A program made the position numbers and the translations under genes. From the NCBI RefSeq assembly GCF_020164455.1, contig NZ_JAIQWW010000010.1:62001-126000 (forward strand): a DNA stretch of 64,000 nucleotides. Direction: 5' to 3'. Source of the DNA: Phyllobacterium chamaecytisi (GTDB lineage Bacteria; Pseudomonadota; Alphaproteobacteria; Rhizobiales; Rhizobiaceae). Numbering within the stretch: the stretch's first letter is position 1; every line of letters starts with the position of its first letter. This document shows positions 34,083 through 42,884 of this stretch, in pieces. Below the pieces are notes generated by a model. That model was given only the letters and a program-made list of their open reading frames with translations. It was not told the DNA's origin and searched no databases.

Positions 34083-34673
34083 TCACTTATCGCAAAACAT
34101 TCGCGCCTTTGGCGTCCAGTTGCCGAAGCCGGTAGCCACCATATTTTCAATTACCCGGCAAACATATTGCTTCTGGGCCGGGTCATTGTTGGGTCCCGCG
34201 TGATAGCGCGCAACCGCCATGGTCCAACCGCCTTCGCGTGCTCTGAGCTCTTTTAGAAATCGCGCGGCGTAGTCGACATTAGCGGCAGGGTTTAACATTG
34301 CCTCTACAGACGGGAACTTGCTGGCGTGAAAATAGTGATTGATCTGCATGCATCCGATGTCGATGAGCTTTGCTCCGCGCGCATGCGCCTCGTTGAATTT
34401 GGCCATGGCAGCTGCTGCTGACGGCATAAAAACCGCTTTGCCTTCTATATTCATTGCATAGGGCTGGAGCGAGTCCTTGTGCCCCGTTTCAGTCAAACCT
34501 ACCGCGTAGAGAATGCCGATAGGAATATCGTACTTCGTCGACGCACGGTGCATTTGCTGCTCGCAGAGGTTTTCCGCCGAGGCAGGCTGCAACGCGAGAA
34601 ACAGGCTAAACAACCAACCCGCGTGAACGGCCATACCCAATATCCGGCTCGGTTGCCTTTTCCACACGCGCAT
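34083..34673 (-). CDS. Flagellar-operon lytic transglycosylase (SLT domain)
   Basis: A 196-residue exported protein. A signal peptide (GWLFSLFLALQPASA) precedes a single SLT domain with the catalytic Glu in AVGLTETGHKDSLQPYAMNI, the block DIGCMQINHYFH and VARYHAGPNND. It would open peptidoglycan for the rod. The FlgJ-like protein of this island lacks a muramidase domain, so this enzyme probably plays the role that SltF has in Rhodobacter. Its gene starts 68 bases inside the 3' end of fliK in another frame, and it is last in the fliF operon. Confidence 0.85.
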   Translation of the reverse strand: MRVWKRQPSRILGMAVHAGWLFSLFLALQPASAENLCEQQMHRASTKYDIPIGILYAVGLTETGHKDSLQPYAMNIEGKAVFMPSAAAAMAKFNEAHARGAKLIDIGCMQINHYFHASKFPSVEAMLNPAANVDYAARFLKELRAREGGWTMAVARYHAGPNNDPAQKQYVCRVIENMVATGFGNWTPKARMFCDK

Positions 34674-35814
34674 CGGATCGCATCTCTCCAAAGGGTTCTT
34701 GATTGCCGGAACGGTCACCGGGCGAGCCGTCGAACCCGGATTGACCCTGACCGCTGGCTCGCGCGCCGGCCTGATCCTGCGCGGACGGGTTCTGCTGCCC
34801 TGTCTGCGTGCTCGAGGCGGCGCCGGAGCGATCAATGACCGAGATGGTGACTGACGAGGCATCATCTGCCACACCCGCCCGCTGCAGGGCCTTGGTAAGC
34901 ATGTCATGGTCCTTGGCCAGATGTTCTGCCATCGCCGGGTTTTCCGCCATCAACTGGATATGCATCCCGTCAGGCGTCAGACGCATGCGCGCCGTTACTG
35001 TTCCAAGTTCGATGGGCTGAAGCTGGATCACCAGCGTTCTGGCGCCGGGCATGCTGCGATCAGAAAGAACCTCGACATCGGTTATCGGCAGGCGGGAGGT
35101 TTGTACCGGCACCGAATTATTCAACGCAGTCGCACCGAGTTTTGCCTCCGCCTGAACCGACGGGGACAGTGCGGGCGTAGCTGCCTCACCAGGCGCGGCG
35201 TATTCGACCGGGGCGGCCTTGATGTTCACCTTGGGTTTCGGTGCCTCGGGTGCCTCGGTCGCAGGCGCAACGTCCTGCCCGGCTTGCGAGACTAATTTGC
35301 CGGGTTGCTGTTTGTCCTGCAAGGCAGCGGCTACCTGGGTATTCGTGACGGCTTTCAGATCGCTCTTCCCGGGCCTTTTATCGGGCACGGATATCTCGGC
35401 CGGTTTTTCGCTTGCCTGATCCGCGTCGACGATTTGCATGGGTTCTGTAACTGTATCGGCTTTGGATGACGCCCTGGCTTTGGTGACGGATTGTGGCTTT
35501 GCGCCATTTTCGTGCTGCTGCCGGTCGAGCAATTGTTCGAAAGCAAGAAGCGCCTGGCCGAAGACACCTTGAGCGGGAGCGCCCGGAACATCCCTGTCCT
35601 CCTCATCAAGCTCCGCTGTATCGCGCGATTCCGTCAAGCTCTTGTCCGGCTTTGAATTTTCCTTGTCGAGCTTCAGCTTCGGGCCAACCGCTCTCACCAT
35701 TGAGCTGAAATCCGAAGATGCATCCTTCTCCGGCTTTTGGTCAGGCATAGCGTCCTTGCCCTTGTCGCGGACAATTGCTTCAAGCATTGTCTTAAGCGGC
35801 ATCTGAGCTCCCAT
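34606..35814 (-). CDS. fliK: FliK, hook-length control protein
   Basis: A protein of about 402 residues, low in complexity and rich in Ala, Lys, Pro and Gln over its first 240 residues, with a C-terminal Flg_hook domain (RTLVIQLQPIELGTVTARMR and LTPDGMHIQLMAENPAMAEH). It measures hook length and switches export specificity. The rhizobial gene was once called motD. Position between motC and the transglycosylase gene is as in rhizobia. ATG 35814 is preferred for spacing from GAGGAA; ATG 35820 forms an ATGA overlap with motC. Confidence 0.88.
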   Translation of the reverse strand: MGAQMPLKTMLEAIVRDKGKDAMPDQKPEKDASSDFSSMVRAVGPKLKLDKENSKPDKSLTESRDTAELDEEDRDVPGAPAQGVFGQALLAFEQLLDRQQHENGAKPQSVTKARASSKADTVTEPMQIVDADQASEKPAEISVPDKRPGKSDLKAVTNTQVAAALQDKQQPGKLVSQAGQDVAPATEAPEAPKPKVNIKAAPVEYAAPGEAATPALSPSVQAEAKLGATALNNSVPVQTSRLPITDVEVLSDRSMPGARTLVIQLQPIELGTVTARMRLTPDGMHIQLMAENPAMAEHLAKDHDMLTKALQRAGVADDASSVTISVIDRSGAASSTQTGQQNPSAQDQAGARASGQGQSGFDGSPGDRSGNQEPFGEMRSDARVEKATEPDIGYGRSRGLVV

Positions 35815-35816
35815 GG

Positions 35817-37019
35817 TCATTTCCTCGCCCTCCCGAGAAGCGCGTCAACAGCGTCGAGTTTCTTGCGTGTTTCAACAATCATCGGATCGACGGCATTGAC
35901 CGGAGCTGTCTTGGCGCTGCCAGGTTCAGCGATTGCAATGGCACTGCCTGCGACCGGCGCTTGCTGCAGTCCATCCATCCCCGCAATTGGTTGTGCAAGA
36001 ATCTTGTTTGCCATCACGATCGCAGCCTCCAAGAGATTGACGTCACGACCATGCAGACGGTCTCTCGGCAGTTTCGAAAGCATGAACCTGGCGTCGCCGG
36101 TCTTGTCGGATCCAACATTGCTGACCGCCAGATAGAGCTTGGCTTGCGTGTCGTCTGTCTTAAGCACAGTTGAAAGGGCGTCAGCCTGTTCCGACGCAAA
36201 TCGTGCCCGCTGCATATCGCCATCGACGATCGCACCTCGGGCAATGCGCAGGTAGAAAGGCAAGCGGGCACCGGGCCACGCCAAGGAGGCCAACTCTTCG
36301 ATCTCCGCATTGCTTATCTTATCCTTGATCACCATCAAGGCGTCGACAAGCTGGCGAAAGAAGTCCTCCGAATAGGGGGAAAGGGCGAAGCGCTGAAGAT
36401 AATTCCGCGCCAATAACCTGACCTTGTCCTTGTCTCCAAGACGTGCCGCGATCATCAGCCCACGCCGCAGCGCCGCCTCCTCCAGCAGCGTTCCTGGTGC
36501 GTTGAGGCGTATATAATCCAGCCGCTTGAGTGCGGTTCCTGCGTCGAGGCCCGCGAGCTGTGTCGCCGTGACCAGATAGATCGATGCAACAAGCTCGATG
36601 GGAACATTAGGCGGCAGTTCCTGGAAATTCTCGATAATGCGCAGCGTATCGCCATCGGCATAAGCCAGAGACCCCGCTACGAGTTTGGGATCGACGTGAC
36701 CGAGATTGGCCGAGGTCAATATGGTGCGAACAACCTCTGGATTGCCGCCATTAAGGAGATAGATGAAAATGGCGTAGACATTTGCCGGTTTCGACCAGAC
36801 TTCCGGTCTGGCAGCCTGTAGCTGTTCAGCAATATGGCCGAGCACGCGATTGAGCATCGGCAATGCTTCCGGCTTTCCGGACGCCACCTGATCCTGCAGC
36901 ATGCGCATGGATCGCACCAGCATGTAGGGCTCAGGTGAGGGCATGGCAGCATGCGCCGTTGTCAGCGGCATACTGATCAGGCCGAACAACAACCAGCGGA
37001 TGGTTTGCCGTGCGATCAT
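35817..37019 (-). CDS. motC: MotC, periplasmic motility protein
   Basis: A 400-residue exported protein with a signal peptide (LLFGLISMPLTTAHA). It resembles rhizobial MotC across its length, for example MLVRSMRMLQDQVASGKPEA and ARPEVWSKPANVYAIFIYLL NGGNP. MotC binds the periplasmic part of MotB and is needed for motor rotation in Sinorhizobium. MotE, its chaperone, is encoded at 43595. It overlaps motB and fliK by 4 bases each. Confidence 0.93.
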   Translation of the reverse strand: MIARQTIRWLLFGLISMPLTTAHAAMPSPEPYMLVRSMRMLQDQVASGKPEALPMLNRVLGHIAEQLQAARPEVWSKPANVYAIFIYLLNGGNPEVVRTILTSANLGHVDPKLVAGSLAYADGDTLRIIENFQELPPNVPIELVASIYLVTATQLAGLDAGTALKRLDYIRLNAPGTLLEEAALRRGLMIAARLGDKDKVRLLARNYLQRFALSPYSEDFFRQLVDALMVIKDKISNAEIEELASLAWPGARLPFYLRIARGAIVDGDMQRARFASEQADALSTVLKTDDTQAKLYLAVSNVGSDKTGDARFMLSKLPRDRLHGRDVNLLEAAIVMANKILAQPIAGMDGLQQAPVAGSAIAIAEPGSAKTAPVNAVDPMIVETRKKLDAVDALLGRARK

Positions 37020-38263
37020 CTGGAAGCTGTCTTCAGAAAGATGTCGATGCGCCGGTTCTGGGCAGCGTAAGGATCTGCCGGAATCTTTGGGTCGCGGTCG
37101 GCATAGCCTTCAACGCGCAGGATACGTTTGGCGTTAAGACCACCACGCGTCAGCATATAATAGGCCATATGTGCACGCGCCGATGACAGGCGCCAGTTGT
37201 CATAGGTTTCGCTTTTGAACGGTCGCGCATCGGTGTGTCCGCTGATGACCACGTCGCCCTTGCGGGTGGCAATGATCTTGGCGATTTCATCGAGCACCTG
37301 CACCACGCGTTTGTCAGGCTTGGCCGATCCTATGGCAAACATGCCATAATCAACCTTGTCGGTGAGCTGGATCATGACGCCATCTTCAGTGGGGACGACC
37401 GAAATGTCAGGCGCTTTTTCATCCAAGCTCGCGCCCGTTTTCTTCGAAATCTCCGCTGCAAGTTCACGGGCAGCATTGATCTCAACCGCGCCGGGCTTTT
37501 CGTCTTTCACCACCGCTGTCTTTTCGGCATTCGCCGGCTTGACATCATTGGATGCAGCAGCTTTCGCGTCGGCCAGCGGCTCGCCAGCGGCCATTCGTTT
37601 CTCCAGCGCCACCTGCTTTACTTGCACGTCTGCATCAGAAGCCTCATTCGGCTTTGGCGCTATCGCATTGTCCTGGGATGGAGGCGACGTTACCGGACTG
37701 TCCGTCAGAGGGAAAATCTCATCCTCGACGTGGGTCGACCAGTAGTTGGGATTGAATGGGTCGCGATAGGCGTCTCCGCCCTCGGCACCTGTCGATGGAC
37801 CGGCACGATTGGAGCCGCCCTCCCCCGCTGCAGAACGGTTTTGCAGAACGCCGGACTCCGTGGTGATCTCGGCAAGCACGGCATACGGATCTTTGAAAAT
37901 CTGCCGTTCTTCGGTTGCAGGTGGTGATTGAACCTGCTTTTCATTGCGCGCACTTTTGGTCTCGGCATCGGTCGCATCCAGGCTTTCAAAGCGAACCTTG
38001 CCCTCCTGGTTGTCGGTTTCCTCAATACCCTTCGGCCTCGATTGCCGGTCCATCAGTTTGACCGGATTGAAATAGGCGGCAACGGCGGCCTTCGTTTCCT
38101 CGTTGGCCGCATTGATGAGCCACATGACAAGGAAGAAGGCCATCATTGCGGTCATAAAATCCGCATAGGCGATTTTCCAAACCCCGCCGTGATGACCCTC
38201 TTCATGTTCACGGCCGCGCCGCACAATTATGATCTCACGGTGCGTTTCCGGATCAATGTTCAT
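37016..38263 (-). CDS. motB: MotB, flagellar stator protein
   Basis: A 415-residue stator subunit. One N-terminal membrane segment has the proton-binding Asp in IAYADFMTAMMAFFLVMWLI. The C-terminal OmpA-like peptidoglycan-binding domain has VVISGHTDARPFKSETYDNW and RILRVEGYADRDPKIP. The long charged linker (about residues 60-250) is typical of rhizobial MotB, which also docks MotC. motA lies 13 kb away on the other strand. The gene overlaps the fliH-like gene by 11 bases. Confidence 0.96.
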   Translation of the reverse strand: MNIDPETHREIIIVRRGREHEEGHHGGVWKIAYADFMTAMMAFFLVMWLINAANEETKAAVAAYFNPVKLMDRQSRPKGIEETDNQEGKVRFESLDATDAETKSARNEKQVQSPPATEERQIFKDPYAVLAEITTESGVLQNRSAAGEGGSNRAGPSTGAEGGDAYRDPFNPNYWSTHVEDEIFPLTDSPVTSPPSQDNAIAPKPNEASDADVQVKQVALEKRMAAGEPLADAKAAASNDVKPANAEKTAVVKDEKPGAVEINAARELAAEISKKTGASLDEKAPDISVVPTEDGVMIQLTDKVDYGMFAIGSAKPDKRVVQVLDEIAKIIATRKGDVVISGHTDARPFKSETYDNWRLSSARAHMAYYMLTRGGLNAKRILRVEGYADRDPKIPADPYAAQNRRIDIFLKTASR

Positions 38264-38918
38264 CGGCGGTATCTCTCAACGCGTCGATGAGGCGGCCAAG
38301 CCGGGTCTCGACCACTGCATCATCCAGTTTCATCGACAATTCCGATTGGCCAGATTCCCGGAAGGTGCAACGCATCTGATCGATCTCGGGTCGCATGCGA
38401 AGCACGTCGAGAAGATGGGATGGACCGGAAATTTCCATGCTGACAGCGGCGAATTGCTTGGTCATCCGTTCCACCTCCCGAGCAAATGCTTCGACAGCGC
38501 GTTCGCGCAAGCGCTCTTCGACCAAAGGTGTGAGAACGGCAGCGAGCGACCCCGAAAGGTCCGATGCAATTGCGGACAGCCCGTCGCCGATCTGCTCCGC
38601 CATGCGCGTGCCGGTTTGTTGCATGAAGAGCACCTCCGCGGCGGCCAGCTGATCCTGGAACTCCCTCTCAAGCCGGATTTTCTCGGCCTCGAACAGCACC
38701 GCGGCCTCCGCCTGGCCGGATTCGCGCCCCGCAACAAACGCCTCCTTGATCTTCAACTCGTAATCGATGAGTTCAACAACATCCTCCGATGGTTCCTCGA
38801 TCTTTGCCAATAAGTCGGCTCGTTCCCTGTTCACGGCCGCAAAGACGGTGACGCGGTCGGCTGGCACGTGCTTCGGCGTGAAATCAGTCAGCACACTGGC
38901 GACAGAGCGCGCGACCAT
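38253..38918 (-). CDS. FliH-like export ATPase regulator
   Basis: A 221-residue, highly charged helical protein between fliF and motB. The segment EAFVAGRESGQAEA shows the GxxxG-type helix, and the following coiled coil (KIRLEREFQDQLAAAEVLF) with the C-terminal VEERLRERAVEAFAREVERM fits FliH, the peripheral partner of the FliI ATPase. The family diverges strongly, and no other FliH candidate is present. The ATG at 38918 overlaps the fliF stop (TGATG). Confidence 0.65.
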   Translation of the reverse strand: MVARSVASVLTDFTPKHVPADRVTVFAAVNRERADLLAKIEEPSEDVVELIDYELKIKEAFVAGRESGQAEAAVLFEAEKIRLEREFQDQLAAAEVLFMQQTGTRMAEQIGDGLSAIASDLSGSLAAVLTPLVEERLRERAVEAFAREVERMTKQFAAVSMEISGPSHLLDVLRMRPEIDQMRCTFRESGQSELSMKLDDAVVETRLGRLIDALRDTADEH

Positions 38919-40564
38919 CAGGCTGCCTCGTGAACCCATTGTTTCAGGATAGCCGCGACCCGTTCTTCATCCATGTCGATCATCTGCTCCAGACGATTTT
39001 GCGCAGGCACACGCATGCGTCGTCTGAGTTCGCTGAGATCATCATACGGCAGGCTATGTTCCGCACGAACCTGCGCAACGACCGGAAGATTAGACGCGGG
39101 TGCCAAACCTGGAACCGGAAGGTTCGAACTTGCGGCGAGTTGCAAAGCCTCTTGCGGCTTGTTCATTTCACGCATCAGGGGGCGGACTCCGAACCAGAGC
39201 ACAAGCCCTACTGCGGCGATAAGAGCGGCAGCGTTGATGAAACTACCGGCTTGACGGAAGATCATCTCAGATACCGGTGTTGAAGCAGGCGCCAGCTGTT
39301 CGTCCGAAGCCTCCATGAAATTGACTGCAGTCACGTTAATCACGTCGCCGCGCTTCTGGTCGAGACCCGCCGCTGTTGCGACAAGTTCGGTGATTTTTGC
39401 GATCTGCTGCTCGAGGAATTTGTCGGGAGCCGGCGTCACACCGGCCGTTGCCAGCAGGCGCGCCTGATCGATGACGACTGCGATCGAGAGCCGCTTGATT
39501 TGATAACTGTCGCTGGTCGTCGAGACTGTCTTCGAGTTCAACTCGTAATTGGTCAGTTCTTCTCGCTTGTCAGTCTTTTCTGTAGAACTATCGCCGTTCT
39601 TGCTGGCGATTTCTTCCTGCGGAATGTTCTGTTCGACACCCGTTGCATTGTCGCTGGTCGAATTCTTCGAATCGCCGCTCTCGCGCACCACCCGCACCGA
39701 ACGTTCGACGCGTGATTCCGGATCAAATACCGTCTCGTTGGTCTGGCGGCGATCCGTGTCGAGCGCGACCTGAACGCTGGTCTGGAAATGGCCAACGCCA
39801 AGATAGGGCGCAAGGGCCTTGCGGATGCTCTCATCCACCGAAGCGGAAACGTTCTGTTCCAGCGTCGCCGACATCACGGCACCCGCATTGGTGCCGTCAT
39901 CCTTCGAGGCAAGCAGACGGCCATTGGTATCGAGAATGGTGACTTCCGCTGCTGTAAGCTGCGGCACCGCGGCAGCGACAAGCTGGCGGATCGACTGTGC
40001 TGATTCGATGGCGAAGTCGCCTTCGGTACGAATGACAACCGACGCGGATGGCGCCTGATCGCCACGACGGAAGCTCCCCTTTTCCGGCAAGACGATATGA
40101 ACGCGGGCAGCCTTGATGCCGCGAATTGCCTGAATGGTACGGGAAATTTCACCCTCGAGCGCTCGAACCCGGGTAATCTCCTGCATGAACGATGTGAGCC
40201 CGAGCGAGCCCATATTGTCGAACAGCTCGTAACCGGCATTGTTGCTGGTGGGCAGACCTTTTTCCGCAAGGTACATGCGTGCCTGATCGGCTTTGCCAAA
40301 GGCCACCAGAATGGAGGTGCCGTCCGATTTCACATCGAAGGGAATGCCGGCTTCGCCGAGCGCCATGCCCATGCGGTTAACATCGTCACGGCTGAGACCG
40401 ACATACAGCGTCTCGTATTGCGGCCGGTTGAGGTAAAGGCTTGATACAAGAATGGCGCTGAACAGCGTGATGCCAATGATTCCAAGAGCAAGGAGCCGCC
40501 TTGCGCCAAGCTTCTGCATCGCCGTGCCGAGCTGCGCAAATGTCTGTCTTATGTTCTTTTCCAT
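38918..40564 (-). CDS. fliF: FliF, flagellar MS-ring protein
   Basis: A 548-residue MS-ring subunit with two membrane segments (LLALGIIGITLFSAILVSSL near the N-terminus and ALIAAVGLVLWFGVRPLM near residue 450). Between them is the secretin-like ring-building region (ARVHIVLPEKGSFRRGDQAP and ASVVIRTEG). The C-terminal end RMRVPAQNRLEQMIDMDEER binds FliG. It is first in the operon fliF-fliH-motB-motC-fliK-transglycosylase. Two tandem 11-bp repeats start 38 bp upstream. Confidence 0.96.
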   Translation of the reverse strand: MEKNIRQTFAQLGTAMQKLGARRLLALGIIGITLFSAILVSSLYLNRPQYETLYVGLSRDDVNRMGMALGEAGIPFDVKSDGTSILVAFGKADQARMYLAEKGLPTSNNAGYELFDNMGSLGLTSFMQEITRVRALEGEISRTIQAIRGIKAARVHIVLPEKGSFRRGDQAPSASVVIRTEGDFAIESAQSIRQLVAAAVPQLTAAEVTILDTNGRLLASKDDGTNAGAVMSATLEQNVSASVDESIRKALAPYLGVGHFQTSVQVALDTDRRQTNETVFDPESRVERSVRVVRESGDSKNSTSDNATGVEQNIPQEEIASKNGDSSTEKTDKREELTNYELNSKTVSTTSDSYQIKRLSIAVVIDQARLLATAGVTPAPDKFLEQQIAKITELVATAAGLDQKRGDVINVTAVNFMEASDEQLAPASTPVSEMIFRQAGSFINAAALIAAVGLVLWFGVRPLMREMNKPQEALQLAASSNLPVPGLAPASNLPVVAQVRAEHSLPYDDLSELRRRMRVPAQNRLEQMIDMDEERVAAILKQWVHEAA

Positions 40565-40601
40565 CAATTCCCACCACCGTCGCGTGATGGAACCATAGAG
40601 C

Positions 40602-40623
40602 GCGAAGCTTGCGCGAAGTTAGA
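40602..40623 (-). promoter_or_regulatory. Tandem 11-bp repeat, candidate FtcR site of the fliF operon
   Basis: On the gene strand the two 11-mers are TCTAACTTCGC and GCAAGCTTCGC, so CTTCGC recurs after exactly 11 bp. The site starts 38 bp upstream of the fliF ATG. In Brucella FtcR is reported to bind upstream of fliF. That this sequence is the site is my inference. Confidence 0.6.
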
Positions 40624-40651
40624 GCCTCGTGTCGGAACATCGTTGCAAAAC

Positions 40652-40676
40652 AAAAAAGGCCACGCGAAGCGTGGCC
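40652..40676 (-). terminator. Rho-independent terminator of the flagellin gene
   Basis: On the minus strand GGCCACGC, a TTC loop and GCGTGGCC are followed by TTTTTTG. The hairpin stem (40658-40676) lies about 30 bp past the flagellin stop. It is the strongest terminator in the window and makes flagellin a single-gene transcript. Confidence 0.9.
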
Positions 40677-40704
40677 CAGATCTGAACTAGAAAAATTATC
40701 GTTA

Positions 40705-41487
40705 TCAGCCGCGGAACAGCGACAGGATGCTCTGGTTGCTGGAGTTGGCAATCGAGAGAGCCTGGATACCCAGCTGCTGCTGAACCTGAAGAGCCGACAA
40801 CCGTGCGGATTCTGCGTTCATGTCGGCGTCGACGAGCTGGCCAACGCCGCGATCGATTGCGTCCATCAGATTGCCGGTGAACGTCTGCTGTGTATCAATG
40901 CGAGTCTTGGCAGAGCCAAGGCCGGCAGCAGCAGCCTTCATGGCGTTGACGGCTGTTTCAACGGTTGAGGACGATGTTGCAGCGGTCAGCGCGGCTTCAA
41001 GATCATAGGCCGCGACGCTCATCGTTGTTACGCCCGTACCAGATGTATAGCCGGTCACGATATTCTGTGCCGCGCCACCAGTCTCCAACAGGTTTACACC
41101 CTGGAATGTTGCGCCCTTCGCCATCTCGACGATCTGGGCCTTCATTTCAGCGATGTCAGCGTCGATAATCGTGCCGTCTGTACCAGGGGTTTCCTTGGCA
41201 ACGTATTTCGCCTGGATCTTGCTGGCGAGGTCGATAGCGCTGGTCAATGCGGTGTAAGCAGTGTCCACGATCGAAGCGCCGAGACCCAGACCGTCCTTGA
41301 CGGCCGAAAGAGCGGAATTCTGCGTGCGCATGCCGGTCGCGATTGACCAGTAAGCGGCATTGTCGGAAGCGGTGGAAACGCGCTGGCCGGTAGCGATACG
41401 GTCCTGCGTGGTCGCAAGGTTCTTGTTGGTTGTGTTGAGTGTCTGCAGCGCAGTCATTGCTGATGCGTTTGTAAGAATGCTGGTCAT
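40705..41487 (-). CDS. Flagellin
   Basis: A 260-residue flagellin. The conserved N-terminal D0/D1 helices (MTALQTLNTTNKNLATTQDR, IATGQRVSTASDNAAYWSIA) and C-terminal helices (LQVQQQLGIQALSIANSSNQ, SILSLFRG) are joined by a very short variable region, so the outer D2/D3 domains are largely missing. It is the only flagellin gene in the window, whereas many rhizobia carry several in tandem. It is flanked by its own leader with a hairpin and a strong terminator, and it lacks the tandem 11-bp repeat of the other flagellar operons. Confidence 0.96.
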   Translation of the reverse strand: MTSILTNASAMTALQTLNTTNKNLATTQDRIATGQRVSTASDNAAYWSIATGMRTQNSALSAVKDGLGLGASIVDTAYTALTSAIDLASKIQAKYVAKETPGTDGTIIDADIAEMKAQIVEMAKGATFQGVNLLETGGAAQNIVTGYTSGTGVTTMSVAAYDLEAALTAATSSSTVETAVNAMKAAAAGLGSAKTRIDTQQTFTGNLMDAIDRGVGQLVDADMNAESARLSALQVQQQLGIQALSIANSSNQSILSLFRG

Positions 41488-41525
41488 AGGATCAAGCCCC
41501 TGATGAGATATCTGGATCGGGACAT

Positions 41526-41541
41526 ATCGGATTTTACCGAT
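41526..41541 (-). promoter_or_regulatory. Hairpin in the flagellin mRNA leader
   Basis: ATCGG (41526-41530) and CCGAT (41537-41541) form a five-bp stem with a six-base loop, 39-54 bp upstream of the flagellin ATG. It may be a structural element of the 5' leader or an operator. FlbT is known in Caulobacter to act on the flagellin mRNA leader, so this is a candidate site. The short stem makes chance possible. Confidence 0.4.
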
Positions 41542-41671
41542 TTGACGGAGCGGCATGATGCCTATTGTCTTGATGACAACCCGTCATGGCGTGATGAGTA
41601 CGACATAAGTATTACAGTTTCAATAACACTAAGCGTTAATTTTTTTCTTCTTGGCAAGTGCTGGTCAGCCT

Positions 41672-42406
41672 TTACGAAAACGAACGGATCAGGCTGCCGA
41701 CGAGAATATTCCAGCCATCGATGAGCACGAAAAACAGGATCTTGAAGGGGAGCGACAGCACCGTTGGCGGCAGCATCATCATGCCCATCGACATTGTCAG
41801 CGTCGCAACGATGAGATCGATTACCAGAAAGGGCAATACGATCAGGAAACCGATCTCGAAACCGCGGCGCAGTTCAGAGATCATGAAGGCTGGAATGAGG
41901 ATGCGCATGTCGACGACATCATTGGCCTTGGTGCGAAATGACTCGTCCGCCAGGTCCTCGAAGAGGCGCAGATCCTTGTCGCGCACCTGTCGCAGCATGA
42001 ACTCGCGAAACGGTGTGGCGATCTCGTTGATAGCCACTTCCTGGGTAATCTGATTGTTGACCAGCGGCTGGACGCCATTTTGCCAGGCTCGATCGAATAC
42101 AGGCGCCATGACATAGAATGTCATGAACAAGGCAAGGCTGATCATCACCAGGTTGGCCGGCGTCGTCTGCAGGCCCAAGCCTGAGCGCAGCATCGAAAAA
42201 GCAATGGCGAAGCGGGTAAAGCTGGTCACCATGATCAAGAGGCCCGGTGCGATGGACAGTACCGTCAGCGCCGCCAGCATCTGCATGATCTGGCCGCTGG
42301 TCGATGCACTGCCGGGCGGGAGCAAACCCTCGAGCAGCGAGGTTTGCGCCATCGCCGTCCCGGTGAGAACCAGAAGGAATGCTGGCGTCAGAAACCGTCT
42401 TTTCAT
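41672..42406 (-). CDS. fliP: FliP, flagellar type III export gate protein
   Basis: A 244-residue FliP with a signal-like N-terminus (FLTPAFLLVLTGTAMA) and membrane segments such as VLSIAPGLLIMVTSFTRFAI and LIVLPFLVIDLIVATLTMSM. The stretch TSFTRFAIAFSMLRSGLGLQ and PPTVLSLPFKILFFVLIDGW are diagnostic. It is the last gene of the flgB operon and overlaps fliL by 4 bases. Confidence 0.96.
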   Translation of the reverse strand: MKRRFLTPAFLLVLTGTAMAQTSLLEGLLPPGSASTSGQIMQMLAALTVLSIAPGLLIMVTSFTRFAIAFSMLRSGLGLQTTPANLVMISLALFMTFYVMAPVFDRAWQNGVQPLVNNQITQEVAINEIATPFREFMLRQVRDKDLRLFEDLADESFRTKANDVVDMRILIPAFMISELRRGFEIGFLIVLPFLVIDLIVATLTMSMGMMMLPPTVLSLPFKILFFVLIDGWNILVGSLIRSFS

Positions 42407-42876
42407 TCCATCACCAGCGCCCAGATATAGACTTTCTCGATCTTGCCCTGGGAGCGTATCACCGCGCGCTCCTGCAGATCCGTCCTCAGATACTCGATGC
42501 CTGCCGGACCACGCAGCTGCATCAAATTGACAGTTCTCATGAAAGCCGTGAAATCGCCAGCGACCGTCGCGGCAAGCTCGTCCGAAACTTTCTCACCGGG
42601 CCGCGCCACGACGCCGGTTTCGAGCCGGATCCATACGTCCTGCGGTATCTTGATGTTGGTGAGTATGGGTTTCAGCGGAACGACGCTGCCGGTAGGCAAT
42701 TCCGCCGCGATGGCGGGTTTTTCCCCCTCGGGCTTGGCCTCTTCGGCAAGGCCAAGTTGGCCACCAAGAAACCATCCACCACCCGCTGCGACAAGCGTCA
42801 GCACCGCAACGACACCGATCAACGCGCCGATCGAAGGGCCTTTCGGGGCAGATGGAGTATCTTCAGAAGCACTCAT
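42403..42876 (-). CDS. fliL: FliL, basal-body-associated protein
   Basis: A 157-residue protein with one N-terminal membrane segment (IGALIGVVAVLTLVAAGGGW) and a periplasmic FliL domain (LKPILTNIKIPQDVWIRLET). FliL surrounds the stator and stabilises it. ATG 42876 is preferred because a longer frame would overlap flgH. It lies between flgH and fliP. Confidence 0.92.
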   Translation of the reverse strand: MSASEDTPSAPKGPSIGALIGVVAVLTLVAAGGGWFLGGQLGLAEEAKPEGEKPAIAAELPTGSVVPLKPILTNIKIPQDVWIRLETGVVARPGEKVSDELAATVAGDFTAFMRTVNLMQLRGPAGIEYLRTDLQERAVIRSQGKIEKVYIWALVME

Positions 42877-42884
42877 TATCAATC

